Assembly (NCBI GenBank): GCA_016490735.1
Contig: JAEMWC010000272.1
Span: 1-64,000, forward strand
Length of the DNA: 64,000 nucleotides
Source of the DNA: Pachyseris speciosa
Taxonomy: Eukaryota; Cnidaria; Anthozoa; Scleractinia; Pachyseridae
Direction: 5' to 3'
Below, piece after piece: positions 45,739-57,075 of this stretch (position 1 is its first letter; each line of letters opens with the position of its first letter). The position numbers and the translations under genes were made by a program. The notes beneath the pieces were generated by a model that was given only the letters and a program-made list of their open reading frames with translations, was not told the origin of the DNA and made no database searches.

Positions 45739-45959
45739 GAAATATACATTGCATTGTTTTGCTATTGTTATCAGCTGTTGTTTCAGCTCCGCACTCTCCT
45801 GTTACAATCAAAGCCGCCACCAACTTTTCAGACAGTGAATAATAATGAGGGGTTATGTAATGTATTCCCCTGAAAAGAACAAAGGAAACCGAGCCAACTG
45901 ACAAATAAGGCTGTTTATTCTGTTGCAAAACCAATAAACGCCCTCGGATAACATCCAAA

Positions 45960-46500
45960 AATACGCAACTTTGTCTTGAAGTTTTTAAGCTAAAAGTCTA
46001 CATTGGCAGCAAACGTCGACTCCACTTCTTTCAACCTGTTCCACGTTTTCCTGCTCTCTTCTTTAGCACGACGTGGATAACGCTATTTGTAACCCAAAGG
46101 AATTCTGGGAAATTATTGGATAACGGCAGCATGAAAATCCGCCAATTTCCATCAGTTTCAGTGTCGAGCCGCCCAGTCCTGCTGACAAAGTATTGCCCGA
46201 CTGCATTATTTACAAGTCAAAACTCGCCGAAATTGACATGTCAGGTCCCGGAATCCACCTACTAAACGGCTTAAGACACAACTTCACTCCTTGAATCGCC
46301 ATGACTTGCTGGAATACTTAGGGCAGCCCACTTTGTTTGAAATCGCTTCTCACCTCTGTTTTCTTTCAAAGGCTTGCCTCTACCCATCAACCCGGCTTTA
46401 TGTCAGGCAGGGGGCTTCTGAGGTGGAAAATGGCTCGAAAAGCACACTTATAAAGGAAATACGAACGGAACTGAAGCTGCAGGAATCGTACACAAATAAA
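45960..46500. repeat. Third, diverged copy of the 8610-type repeat
   Basis: Shares blocks with 8900-9440: AAAGGAATTCTGGGAAA, GTCGAGCCGCCCAGT, TTTCTTTCAAAGGCTTGCCT and GAGGTGGAAAATGGCTCGAAAA. Neither TTAA terminus is preserved. The ORF at 46291-46515 is a by-product. Confidence 0.6.
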
Positions 46501-46680
46501 CGACAGCTAGCGTGACGAGTGTGACAACAAAGATAAGCCTTCGGTGTTGTGGACCAGAGAAATCTCCATGGTAACCCCTTATATGGAATAACCAGATCGA
46601 CTTGACCTTCTACCCTCCGAAAATTGCAACAAAGGCGTTCAAATCGCCGGTAGATAAAGGCGGGGTTAAAAGTATAACTG

Positions 46681-46706
46681 TTTTTTTTTTTTTTTTTTTT
46701 TTTTTT
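46681..46706. repeat. T homopolymer of 26
   Basis: Pure T run; could be the poly(A) tail of a minus-strand retroposon, but no body was recognised beside it. Confidence 0.8.
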
Positions 46707-46709
46707 AAT

Positions 46710-47480
46710 AACAGCGACTTACTTGTAGAACAGGAGTTAAGGAAGTGTTCGTCACTTGAAATGCATAATGTTGCCCTGAGGCACTAAAAGCCCTTCAACT
46801 TTCTTCGCTGGGTTGCTGGAAAATTTCGAATTAGTTTAGTCCCGTTTGAATTTAAATTGTGGACCACGTTTCCGGAGCAGATGTATAAAATGCGATGTGC
46901 ACTTTTCGCACTCCAAATTGGTGTTATGTACCGTTTTTTATTCTTCATTGTTTGGTAGACAACTCGTTTCATACAACTACAGCGTCTGTTTTCGAATATA
47001 ATCTAATCAAAGATAATTCTCTTTAAGTTTGACGAATAAAAAAAAATTAGCAAAGAAACCGTTTCATTCCACAGCTTTAACCACGTTGACGACTGTTACG
47101 ACAGCTTCCAAATGTGCCTTGATTATTTCAGTCATCTGTCTATAACCATTAACAATTAATCATATCTGTGACCATATGATCTCCCTAACTAACTCTAACT
47201 CCAATCCTTATACTATTAAAGTTGAAGCTTAACTACGGATATTATAAATACTTTCCCCAAGAATTCTGACGATTTTATAGTCAGAAGGAACATGAACTAA
47301 GGGGGAGAAAATTTGATGTAAAGAGTCAAGAAAGCTACCCAACTCTTTTAAGCGTAGCGACATACCTTTTCTAGTTAAGTCAAAATTTTCAGTACTTTGC
47401 AACGGGTAATTTGTTTGATTCGTTATTTCTCAACGGATTCCTGCACAAGCAATACATTTCGCGACACGTTTGCTTTTCTT
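46710..47480. other. Intergenic; downstream flank of the third GPCR
   Basis: No gene recognised and no clear minus-strand AATAAA close to the receptor stop. Confidence 0.35.
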
Positions 47481-48638
47481 TCAAGATGGCGCGTGTCCGC
47501 CGCCTTCCGATGTTGTTCTCGTGATTGTTTGCAACCGCTCTTCATCTCCATCCAGCCCAGTGGGTCTACCACAACAATGGATCATGCACCCAAAAATTCT
47601 CTTAAATCCCGCGCGGAAATCCTTGCTGAAAACACCAAAAATAATAGGGTTAACCACACAGTTAGTATAGGTGAATAACCAGCAGATGATGAAAATTTTG
47701 GTGAAGTCCGGATTGTCTATACCGCCACCGAAGTCGGCCCATAACCACACGACTTGATTTGGAAACATGAAAATTGCGAAAACAACGACAACAGCAATAA
47801 ACATTCTCGTTGCTCTCGCGTTCGGAGTTCGCCAGATGTTCACCCGCAAACTGACTCCACTTAATTTTCTCACAACAGCGCCAGAAAGCTTCCTCTTTTT
47901 CTCGGCGGATTCTTCGCTTCCACGTCTAACCAGCTGTGACACGTTTGCGACGCGGATAGAATTGTGGCGCATTCTAGCCGATGTGTTGCGGAGGGCGCGA
48001 ACAGCTAAGCCGTACATTAGCACCATGAAACAAAGTGGTAGGCCATACTGGACAAGGAACAGGAAGAAGGTATATGCTTGCCTGTACGCAAACTCTGGCC
48101 AACTTTCTTCGCAGGAGCCGTTTTTGAGGCTAAGAACGTAAACGTACGGGCTGACAGCTACCAGAGAAAAAATGTGGGCGAAGCAAATCAAAACGCAGAC
48201 TTGTTTCATGGACAAACGAGTCTTAAATGGATGCATGATCAATCGGTAACGGTCCAGCGAGATAGCGGCGAGCGTAAGCGAAGACGCACAAGTGAAATAT
48301 GTCTGAGCTGGCCATAACAGTTTGCACATGACTCTGCCATAAAACCACACGTGGCTGTTTTCTTCCAGGACGAAATCAAACACGATGCTTATGACTGGAG
48401 TGACCAGATCGCAGATTGCCAAGTTGAGGATCAGAATGTTTGATGGAGTGCGGAGTCTTACCGTGGTGCCAATTATGTACGCAACCACGCTGTTACCAAA
48501 AGTGCTCGCAGATAATATGAGAAAATAGAAACATATCTTTGTAATCTTGAAGCCAGTTGTCTCTCCTTGGAATCTGTCTGGTAGAGGACTCGGAAGGCTT
48601 CCGTTTCCAGCTTCGATTACTGTTCCGTTTTTCTCCAT
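47481..48638 (-). CDS. Rhodopsin-class (class A) GPCR, peptide-receptor-like, 385 aa
   Basis: Intact single-exon plasma-membrane receptor of ordinary length. N-terminal sequons at Asn4 and Asn12. Asn49 (1.50), Asp77 (2.50), Trp-Phe-Tyr-Gly in loop 1, Cys105 (3.25), DRY 129-131, loop 2 Cys-Glu-Glu-Ser-Trp-Pro, long basic loop 3 with Ser sites, and NPIIF in place of NPxxY. Trp4.50 is replaced by His and the TM6 motif is Phe-Met-Phe-Pro, so both Cys6.47 and Trp6.48 are missing. The tail has Cys residues shortly after helix 8, candidates for palmitoylation, and is short (about 40 aa). Closest in layout to the receptor at 12472, and similar in TM5 and loop 2 to that at 28338. Ligand unknown. Confidence 0.93.
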   Translation of the reverse strand: MEKNGTVIEAGNGSLPSPLPDRFQGETTGFKITKICFYFLILSASTFGNSVVAYIIGTTVRLRTPSNILILNLAICDLVTPVISIVFDFVLEENSHVWFYGRVMCKLLWPAQTYFTCASSLTLAAISLDRYRLIMHPFKTRLSMKQVCVLICFAHIFSLVAVSPYVYVLSLKNGSCEESWPEFAYRQAYTFFLFLVQYGLPLCFMVLMYGLAVRALRNTSARMRHNSIRVANVSQLVRRGSEESAEKKRKLSGAVVRKLSGVSLRVNIWRTPNARATRMFIAVVVVFAIFMFPNQVVWLWADFGGGIDNPDFTKIFIICWLFTYTNCVVNPIIFGVFSKDFRAGFKRIFGCMIHCCGRPTGLDGDEERLQTITRTTSEGGGHAPS

Positions 48639-51279
48639 GATGTAACAAGCTACTCAGCTTACCGTAAGTCGCTTCGACGTGTTCTGAGTTCAGCTAAACA
48701 TCTTTCTGGATATCTATAGCTGTACCAGAATTAATTTGTACCTTATCTAGAGGCGGAGACTGTCAGCGGTGAACGATTGAGATCAATGGCACCAAATTAA
48801 TATCTAGCGGAAACTGTATCTTTTAACCTTACCCTTCTTATTTTAATCTTTTATAACCTCGAATGAGGGATTCATGCATGCGTGCAAAGTTTTCTTAATT
48901 TAACATAAGTTTCGCGTGATTGCAATTGACACGTGTTAAATGTTTTCAATATTTATACAATAGCTCTGCAGGAAATCCATTTAAACAGCAGGGAAATGTT
49001 TGACTTCCAGCTTTCCGCACACAGAATCAGACAAAAGAGTGAATTTCTCTGACATTTAGAACAGTTTCTCTTTTTCAATTTTTCTTCGCCGGTCCGTCTT
49101 GTTCTTCACGGTGACAGCCAAGTCTTGAAGGAGATCGGATAAGAATAGCGTACTTTTAATCTTGCCCACTTGAGCATGGATTTCTCAAACTTAATACACG
49201 TACTTGGTTTTAACAAGAAAACCAGAATTTCCATTGGAGTTTCTATTAAAAATTGTAATGTAGATGCTACACGCAAACTGAGGCATTATTTAACTTTGTC
49301 ATTTAAGTACCTAGAAGAAAAGGCTTCGGTATTGAGTGCTTTGATCAAAATCAACAAAACAATGACTTTTAAATTTTCAATGACTAAGCTCCGAACACTC
49401 AATTTTGAAGTGCGGAACACAGGCAAGCTTTTAACATTTTTTCGGATTCAAGCCACGGAGTTTCATAATTGCTTGGTTTTTCCAGGCTACAAAACAAATT
49501 CTAACATTATGTAGTTGGTTTTCAAGCTCAAGTTCGATGTTTGAGACTTCATGCTTCAAAGAAGCCTCATTGAGTGCCTACGGTCAATGCTTGTAATGCT
49601 TTGAAATAGGTGATTCGAATTTTGGGCTAGGCATAAAATCTTGACGTATGGCCATTTAACCTGAACGATCAATCTTTCCTCTAATATCGTTGTTATATTT
49701 TCCTCTCAAAAAATTCTATATTCGTCCTAAATTGCCTGGGCCTTTTAACCTGAGAGTCCACAAAGGGCAGTTAGGTGGGGCGATAAAATGAAGTCACATT
49801 TTTCAAAGTAATTATAGATTGTTATCAAAATTGCTGTAGCATGTATAATTACAGGGAAGATCACGCGATTAATGGTCGGCTTGAGAATATTGAACTCACA
49901 AGAAATAAAACAAAAACCTAATAATGACCGAAACAACAACCAGTTCCTTAGTTTTGCAGCCAAGCTGTATGTTGAATGTTTTTGAGTTTGTTCTTTTCGA
50001 TACACGTTCCATACTTCGCAAAATTTCACCCTCAAAGTACTGGTAAAAAGTCACTGCTTATCGCGGTTGACTGCGCAAGTTTGTCGGGGTTATGTTTTAA
50101 ACCCTAATTTAAAGCTGGATTAATTCGGTTTTCCTTGTCGATTTTAGCGAAACACGCGTCGGTTTTATATCTAGAAACAGCTAATCTATGTGTAGATAAT
50201 TTCAGCTACTCGCGTCCAAAATTGTAGAAAGGGTTTAGGAAAAACAATATAGATCGCATCTTTTGGGGTTTCAGAATACACAGGGGATTATTTCGGTTTA
50301 AATTAGGGATGACCTCCTGTTCTACCAGGCACTGGTTTCAGTTAATCCTTAAAAATAATTTTTATACCGGTCTTCCCTTATCGGATCTATTTTAGGACTT
50401 TTGACAAAGCTGTATTCTAAACTTCAAATTGAGCCTTTTTAATTCGACACTGAGGGATTACAGAGTGTCTGAATGCCACAAATGTTCGCATGTTGGCACT
50501 GATGAATTTTGATTATTTTCTTCTCCGTAATACCAAAATACAGAGAAACGTGCGTGCCACGAAAATTGGCTCACAGCGAATTAAGGTTGATCTCCAGACA
50601 AGCATTTCTTTCATACCAACTGAAACATCTTGGCAAAGTTTTGGTCTTGTCACGCGTCCAACAGAAGGAACGAAAAGAAAGAAAAAAAGGCCCAGTAAGA
50701 CAATGTAAGTAGGAAGTGAGTTATGTGGGTGAGCCCCGCATCTATGGAAGCTTTCAAGAGCTGAGAACATACCACAACAGGCTGATTATTTAGATACACG
50801 AAAACCAAATCACGAAGCGCTTTTGATGAAATTTGAATTTGGTCTTGGTTTGAGTGCATCTATCTACTACCGTACTTCTAGCACAAAAAAATCAGTAGCC
50901 AAAGATAATAAACATTGATCCCGAAGACACACGTACCATTAAATGCCACGAATTCTTAAACAGATCCACGCGTTCCTTTCAAAAATAGAACTGTCTGATA
51001 GTTTGATAGCCCCCACTTGTAAAATCCGCTTAGTATGAGAAGCCTTAAAAACGTTTTCTAACACGTATTAATCTTGAGGGTTTGATAAATATGATGACAT
51101 TGCTGCAATATTTCAGTGGGTGGAAAGATTTCAAACCACTGACTCCTGCAATAACTTTCCATCTCAGTGCTAGAGTATTAAACAAGCCACATCCAGAAAC
51201 ACGGTTATGAATACTTTGTGCTGCTCCCCATATTTCAATTGAACTCGGGTCACACTCAAAGATTACACCAACACGTACA
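48639..51279. other. Intergenic, nothing recognised
   Basis: Upstream flank of the third GPCR, then AT-rich sequence. The 114-codon ORF at 49170-49514 and the 96-codon ORF at 49745-50035 have no domain. Confidence 0.4.
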
Positions 51280-52500
51280 GCATAAAGAACAGCAACACAG
51301 CAAGGTAGTTATTTGAATGGCCACACTTCACTGATTTTACCCACGGCCTCAAAAGTTAGAAGCACCTTGTACAGCATAATAAACGGCACCACAGGAAATT
51401 ACTACTCAGTAGCTTTCATTTGAGTGGCCAAACTTTTGGATTTCATCCACAGACTTAAAAGTTAGAGCCACCTTGTACAGCATAATAAACGGCCTCACAA
51501 GAAAGTACATACCTCTTACTAACCGAGTTCGAGGTCCGTACTGTAAGTTACGGACCGAGTTTTTTCCTTTTGATTTATGGCCCAAGCGCTTCGCGCTTGG
51601 GCCATGAATTAATGGGGAAAAACGAGGATCCGTAACTTACAGTACGGACCGAGAAAACGAGGTTAGTAAGATATTTATTATATCTCTGAGGTTAATCCGG
51701 CGCGCGGGAAAGAAACCTTGTTGAAGTCAAGCGGGCCGTACTGTAGAATACCCGCAAAATTGACCAATCACAGCGCGCGTACTAAGTGAGAGATATAATA
51801 ATGCTCAGTAGCTTTCATTTGAATGGTCACACTTTAAGATTTCATCCACAGACTCAAACGTTAGAACCACCTTGTACAGCACAATAAACAGCATCACAGG
51901 AAAGTACTGCTCAGTAGCTTTCATTTGAATAGTCACACTTTAAGATTTCATCCACAGACTCAAACGTTAGAATCACCTTGTACAGCACAATAAACAGCAT
52001 CACAGGAAAGTACTGCTCAGTAGCTTTCATTTGAATGGTCACACTTTAGGATTTCATCCACAGACTCGAAACTAAGAACCACCTTGTACAGCATAATAAA
52101 CAGCACCAAATGAAAGTACTGCTCAGTAGCTTTCATTTGAATGGTCACACTTAGGGATTTCATCCACAGACTCAAAACGTTAGAACCACCTTGAACAGCA
52201 CAATAAACAGCACCACAGGAAAGTACCACTCAGTAGCTTTCATTTGAATGGTCACACTTTAGGATTTCATCCAGACTCAAAACCCACCACAGGAAAGTAC
52301 TACTCAGTAGCTTTCATTTGAATGGTCACACTTTAGGATTTCATCTACAGACTCAAAAGTTAGAACCACTTTGAACAGCATAATAAACAGCACCACAGGA
52401 AAGTACTGCTCAGTAGCTTTCATTTGAATGGCCACACTTTAGGATTTCATCCGCAGATTCAAAATTTAGAGCCACCTGGTACAGCGTCATAAACAGGTCT
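51280..52500. repeat. Minisatellite array, unit about 106 bp, about ten units
   Basis: The marker CAGTAGCTTTCATTTGA recurs at about 51407, 51805, 51913, 52018, 52124, 52231, 52305 and 52411. Spacings are 105-108 bp except one 74-bp unit with an internal deletion. Degenerate units precede 51400 and trail after 52480. The unit length is not a multiple of three, arguing against coding. The 70-codon ORF at 52017-52229 is a by-product. One unit is interrupted by the element at 51513-51800. Confidence 0.9.
51513..51800. mobile_element. Palindrome-bearing MITE inserted in the minisatellite
   Basis: TCTTACTAACCGAG at the left; GGTCCGTACTGTAAGTTACG and its complement form a hairpin (about 51529-51656) around a GCGCTTCGCGC loop; further ATATAATA-type sequence closes the right side. 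It splits an array unit between AAAGTAC and TGCTCAG, which fixes the insertion point. Family common in corals as far as I recall. Confidence 0.65.
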
Positions 52501-52840
52501 TCAGATGGGTAACGCTTAGAGCATTCATTAGACTGAAAAGTTAGAACTACGACAGGCAAAAATAAGGTAAATGAACACAGCTAAGGATTTCATCCACAGA
52601 CTGATTAAGAAGGATTAAAATCATGTTACATGTCACAATCAATCCAGATTTAAAATTCAAATACTTTTCAACACAAGTAAATTAACAAGCTTACTCAGTT
52701 GGTTAAAAACAAACCAAACTTAACTTGTCAATCAAAGTACCACATGTCAGCGTCACATTCCGCGTCAGAGCCACGCTCCTCCATCTCTGCACATGCGCAT
52801 CAGTTAAGCTCGTTATTTTCAGTCAAAGAGGCGTAGACAG
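52501..52840. other. Intergenic, nothing recognised
   Basis: Decayed array edge followed by unique-looking sequence. No gene. Confidence 0.35.
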
Positions 52841-52847
52841 CGTAGAT

Positions 52848-53112
52848 ATCCTGTGTAGCAGGCGGAAGCTTCATTCTCCTTGCGGCTTTGCCGCTCACTC
52901 GCGCGCTCCCAAACAAAACTGCCAGCTACACAGGCTGGGCTTAAAACTTGAGAATTAAAGGTTTTTAAAAAAATCTTTACCGAGCTGAAAATTACTAGCC
53001 TACGTATCTGGCGGTTTTGTGAGGGTCGTTGCCCTCCGCTCCATTCTCCTCGCGGCTTTGCCGCTTGCTTGCGCGGCCGGTCCCCAACAAAATTAAACCG
53101 CCAGCTACGCAG
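52848..53112. repeat. Two adjacent copies of a short GC-rich MITE
   Basis: Copies at about 52855-52935 and 52999-53112 share CATTCTCCTYGCGGCTTTGC with CGCTYRCTYGCGCG. The second has complementary ends, CTGGCGGTTTT and AAACCGCCAG, inside TAGCCTACG and CTACGCAGAC. No ORF. Confidence 0.6.
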
Positions 53113-53963
53113 ACTTTAAGACTACGGTAGAAAGCTTATTTTCATACCAACAGATATACTTTTAGACTGCCGGAAGCCATTCAAAGGAAAGTTAAAAGCA
53201 AACCGCTCTTTCTCTCCCAAATAATCTCATGCAATTTTATCAAGGCCATCTAAATGGCGTTAAAAAACAAACTTTGGCTGAATATCTGATATAAGTTATG
53301 TTTATTTTTTGTTTTCCGCTATCTCTTAGATTATTGGCGTCGAGACAGAAAATTATTGAGTTGCTAGAAAGGAAAAAAAGAAGCTTTGTTTTCGCGTGGT
53401 GCTCCTTTGTTAGTTAATTCACATGATATATGCTACTGTATGAAACCCATAGGTTCGGTTACCGCCGATCACTCGGGAATCGAGCCTACGAAACCCACAG
53501 CTTTCAACTAAGGTGACCGGTAAATTGTTCATCTCGGAAACATACCATCTGCAGGTTAAAACTTCCGGCCTCCATTTGCGTGGCATGTGATGAATAAAAC
53601 ACCTTATCAATTTTCATCAGTCGCAAACTAAAATTGATCAAGCGCTAAGCATCTGGCGAAAGAAAACAGCCAGAAAAGTTTCTCTCAGATCGCGTTAGTT
53701 TTGTCGGCAGGCAGGTGACAAAAATTCTCGTAACAAGATGAAGATCAAATTAGTACCGTCCAGGGTGTTATATACTAAGTCAAAATATCTTCCAGATGTA
53801 ATATCAAGATGTCAAATAAATTAAGACGGGAACAATAAGGTACATTGTTTGCGATTTTTTAAAATAAAGTATGATGTGAACTTGAAATACTCTGCCACTG
53901 TTTTTAAGTTGCGATACATTCACATTCTAGCCACCTGTAACAAGAAACCACAGTAAATGCTTA
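53113..53963. other. Intergenic, nothing recognised
   Basis: AT-rich, no domain-bearing ORF. Confidence 0.35.
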
Positions 53964-54414
53964 TACCGTAAAAGCTCTATTAAGCCCCCCGGGGGGGGGG
54001 GGGGAGGGGGCTTATTTAATTTCAGGCCTTATTAACGGGGTCATGATAGAGAGGGGGGGGGTATTTCAAATCTTTGAACACGCCGTTTTCGTGTTAAATA
54101 GTTTCTGTACAAATTTCAAACAACTGCAGTAAAAATGTAGTATTTAATACCTGGCAGGAAACAGTATTGTGTGTTTTATTGCATATTTGTTTAAAAACAA
54201 GCTAACTGGACCGCATATTTAAAGTGTATTACGTAAGAGGGAAGAGGAGGGAATAATTACAAGATCTCGTGTCCCAAAGACAGGGTGGGGGGCTTATTAG
54301 AGAGGGGGGGGGAGGCTTATTACAAAAAACGATTCCCAAACGGGAGGGCTAAGTAGAGACGGGGGGTGGGGGTTAAAAGAGAAGAGGGGGGTGCTTAATA
54401 GAGCTTTTACGGTA
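53964..54414. mobile_element. TA-flanked, G-rich TIR element
   Basis: TACCGTAAAAGCTCTATTAA on the left and its complement at the right, ending GGTA at 54414. The body alternates CTTATT with long G runs (several of 8 or more). The TA borders suggest Tc1/mariner-type mobilisation. Non-coding. The G runs could form quadruplexes on the plus strand. Confidence 0.75.
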
Positions 54415-54560
54415 GTGTAGTAACACGTTTCCTAATGGAGACCTTAGCTCTTTAGGGGGCGACGGAAGGGTGGTTCCATGGACACAAAGCCATAATTTAG
54501 CTTTCTAAACTGATGTTGAAATAACTCAACAGTGCCACCGAACAATGTACCATCTTGGGC

Positions 54561-54647
54561 GAGCAGGGATGGCGTAGTGGTGAGAGCACTCGCCTTCCAC
54601 CAATGTGGCCTGGGTTCGATTCCCGGACTCGACGTCATATGTGGGTT

Positions 54648-54681
<34 letters not shown>

Positions 54682-54820
54682 AGTTTTTCTGCAAGTTCTC
54701 CGGTTTTCCCCCCTCCACAAAAACCAAAATTTCCAAATTCCAATTTCATCTGCTTGTAAAGCGCATTTGATCATATACACATGGAAAATGCGCTATATAA
54801 GTTTTAAATTATCAAATTAT
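54561..54820 (+). mobile_element. Coral-type tRNA-derived SINE, copy 3 (family A)
   Basis: Plus-strand head GAGCAGGGATGGCGTAGTGG, B box GGGTTCGATTCCCGG, body, then CGCTATATAAG and an AT-rich tail. Nearly full length. The ORFs of up to 101 codons here are by-products. Confidence 0.87.
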
Positions 54821-56098
54821 CTTTTTCTTTTTTATCGGGGCACGGGGCGCTTTCGGAATCTCTGATGCTAGCCGGCATGGCAGTCAGCCGAATGAATAGC
54901 CCACTAGACTGCTCCCAGCGAGTATAATATCGCTTACTGCGTCCCAAAAACCCATGGTACGAACGAGATGGGACTGGGATGAGACGAGAAATGAGTTTGT
55001 TTTCTTGCTCGCCGCGTACCGCAAGCGCGCCTCCACTTCGTCTGTTCCCAGTCCTTCTCGTCCACATTTCTTGTTCTCTGCACTTTCGAACCTTTGAACA
55101 CTTGGTCATGTATTCGATTTTCAACACACTGTCGTACTACTATGCTAGTGGCAAATACACTACGTAGTTCATATACACATTTCTTGTGGGACTACACAGT
55201 TTTCTTGTGGGACACATTAGACAGATTAAGATGTGGGGAAAGGGATTGGCAACAGCGGCCTTTGATAGGTAGACAACAAGCGCTCTTCTTGTTCACCTAT
55301 AGCCTGCTCCAGGCTCTCAGATATTTGGGGCGAGCGAAGAACAAGGGAAGAAAATCACTCGGGGGGGGGGAACCATTGACAGGTGCATCATTGATTTTCA
55401 TTCTAGCCACTCTTAATCTACTAGTACATAATATCTGATAATCACACTGGACTATTAATTTTTAATTTTCGGTTTTCATTAATATTTAAAATTTCAACGC
55501 GTTACTAAAGATAGCGGACCAGGCATAATTGAAAAGGTATGCACACATTATCAAGGAATGCGTATATTCACTTTTCATGACAGTCCCTTTAAACCGCAAA
55601 GTCGGGCAGACTTTGTAATCGCTTTAATTTCTGATATTTGAATGCGATAAGATCTTGGTAAACAAACTGCTAAAATAGAACAGGAGTGCTATAAAAAGTC
55701 CTATTTAATTAATTGTCAGGTTTACGGTCAATACACTTCATGAGCGATATTGTAACGCGTCGTTTTCAACAATGCGCGCTAATATTGATCTCCAATAAAA
55801 CTGCAATGTTTTTAGTTTCAGTACAAGTGATGTACTCTGTTTCAAAAATCGGAACGAAAAATTTAAATACACTTTATGTGTGATATTGTAATGCGTCGTT
55901 TTCCAGAATGAATACTGGAATTGATCCTTAGAAAATTGAAAAGTGCTCAAATATTGTGTTCAAGTGATTCGCTCTATCTCGAACACGGAATCAATAAAGG
56001 ATTTTATTAACAATGTAATTTAATTGAAAGATGTATCAAGTTTTTCGGTGAGTGACGCGCGCTTGATACTCGGAAAAAGAAAAGTCGGGCACTAGTTC
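54821..56098. other. Intergenic with a half MITE
   Basis: 55303-55345 resembles one arm of the palindrome at 56107 (GCCTGCTCCAGGCTCTCAG). Otherwise short domain-free ORFs and AT-rich sequence. Confidence 0.4.
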
Positions 56099-56106
56099 AC
56101 CCAACA

Positions 56107-56226
56107 TGTAGCCTGTTCCAGGATCTCAGATATTTGGGACAAGCTAAAGAACGAGCGAAGAAAATCGCTAAATTTTCTTCGCTCGTTCTCGCTGGCCCAA
56201 AATATCCGAGATTCCTGGAACAAGTT
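56107..56226. mobile_element. Palindromic MITE, 120 bp, 8-bp TSD
   Basis: GTAGCCTGTTCCAGGATCTC and the complementary right end enclose AGCGAAGAAAAT/ATTTTCTTCGCT. ACCCAACA flanks exactly at 56099-56106 and 56227-56234. An 8-bp duplication is compatible with hAT-type mobilisation. Confidence 0.8.
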
Positions 56227-56234
56227 ACCCAACA

Positions 56235-56725
56235 GCAAACAAACCTATGAAATTCCGTTTACAAGTTCGGATGCTCTACAAGACTCGTGGGGGCAAGCAC
56301 AAGCAAGCAAAAGCTGTTATTGTGTGACAGATAGGATTTATCCCTACAATATTATCTCTTTTTAACTTGAAGCATCCTTAGTCTTCCTGGCTACACATTG
56401 GGCGCGCTTACATATGTATACACCAAAAACGTGCCAGAAAAACACCGTGCAGAGTCCACAGAATATTGATGCGCGGTAGCTTGCACCTTGATGGGCGTTG
56501 GTCGGCGTTTCAGTCTCTAAGTTACATAGAGAGTTCCTTGCCTTCTGGAGAACAGCAGAAGAGCGTTGTAATGTCTCAGCTTGTTTTTAGTTATAACTGC
56601 TGGTTATGGCGATCCGATATCAGTCGACTAACTGAGGGGGGAAACTGAACTGTGATCGCCGGCACGCAGAACTATTGTACTGCGCAACGCTTTTCCGTAA
56701 GAAGATATAGTTGAAAAGCAAATTG
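56235..56725. other. Intergenic, nothing recognised
   Basis: No domain-bearing ORF; no repeat recognised. Confidence 0.35.
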
Positions 56726-56736
56726 TATTTCTCTTC

Positions 56737-57075
56737 AAGAGCACCTCACAAATCAATGTGTCAAGGTGAGCTGAAAGCCACAAATTGTGCACTAAGGCGA
56801 CATGGTAGCGGGCATTACCCCTTAAATCTACCAAAATGAAGATTGAGCCTGAGCATTAGCAGTCATGAACAGTTGTTTCGGCCTTGTTAGGCCTCATCAG
56901 CATGGCATAGCTAATACCCAGGTTCAAGTACCCACATGAATAAAACAAGCAATGAAAATTTGAAGGTTCATGTGTGGGGTGTGGCTAGGAGTGACAAAAA
57001 TACCTTGTCACCCTAGCCACTCCTAGGTATTCTTGTCACTTCTAGCCACATCCCACAAGCTTCATATTTTCATTA
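56737..57075 (-). mobile_element. Hammerhead-bearing non-autonomous retroelement
   Basis: TATTTCTCTTC (56726-56736) and TATTTCTTTTC (57076-57086) flank it, a 10/11 target duplication. The left part is a minus-strand copy whose body matches 10172-10302 (GGGGTAATGCCCGCTACC on the minus strand). The right part carries GTGGCTAGGAGTGAC and its complement, ending in the plus-strand tail AGCCACATCCCACAAGCTT that also occurs, inverted, at 10145-10165. No ORF. Retrozymes and PLE-derived repeats are the known classes with this type of ribozyme. Confidence 0.7.
56847..56922 (-). ncRNA. Type I hammerhead ribozyme, complete core
   Basis: Minus strand: CTGATGA (56900-56894), stem II GGCCT/AGGCC with an AACA loop, GAAA (56879-56876), a minimal stem III of 2 bp plus A-U, cleavage triplet ending TGTT with the scissile bond between 56868 and 56867. 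Stem I pairs CATG with CATG next to the core, then an internal loop (5 against 3 bases), then about ten more pairs (GGGTATTAGC with GCTAATGCTC, two wobbles) and CCT/AGG. All catalytic-core bases of the hammerhead consensus are present. An internal loop in stem I facing a stem II loop is how natural hammerheads make their activating tertiary contact. Very short stem III usually favours activity in dimeric RNA. Confidence 0.85.

Noticed and set aside
51280..52500. CRISPR array
   Set aside because: The repeats are contiguous 106-bp units with no unique spacers, and the genome is animal.
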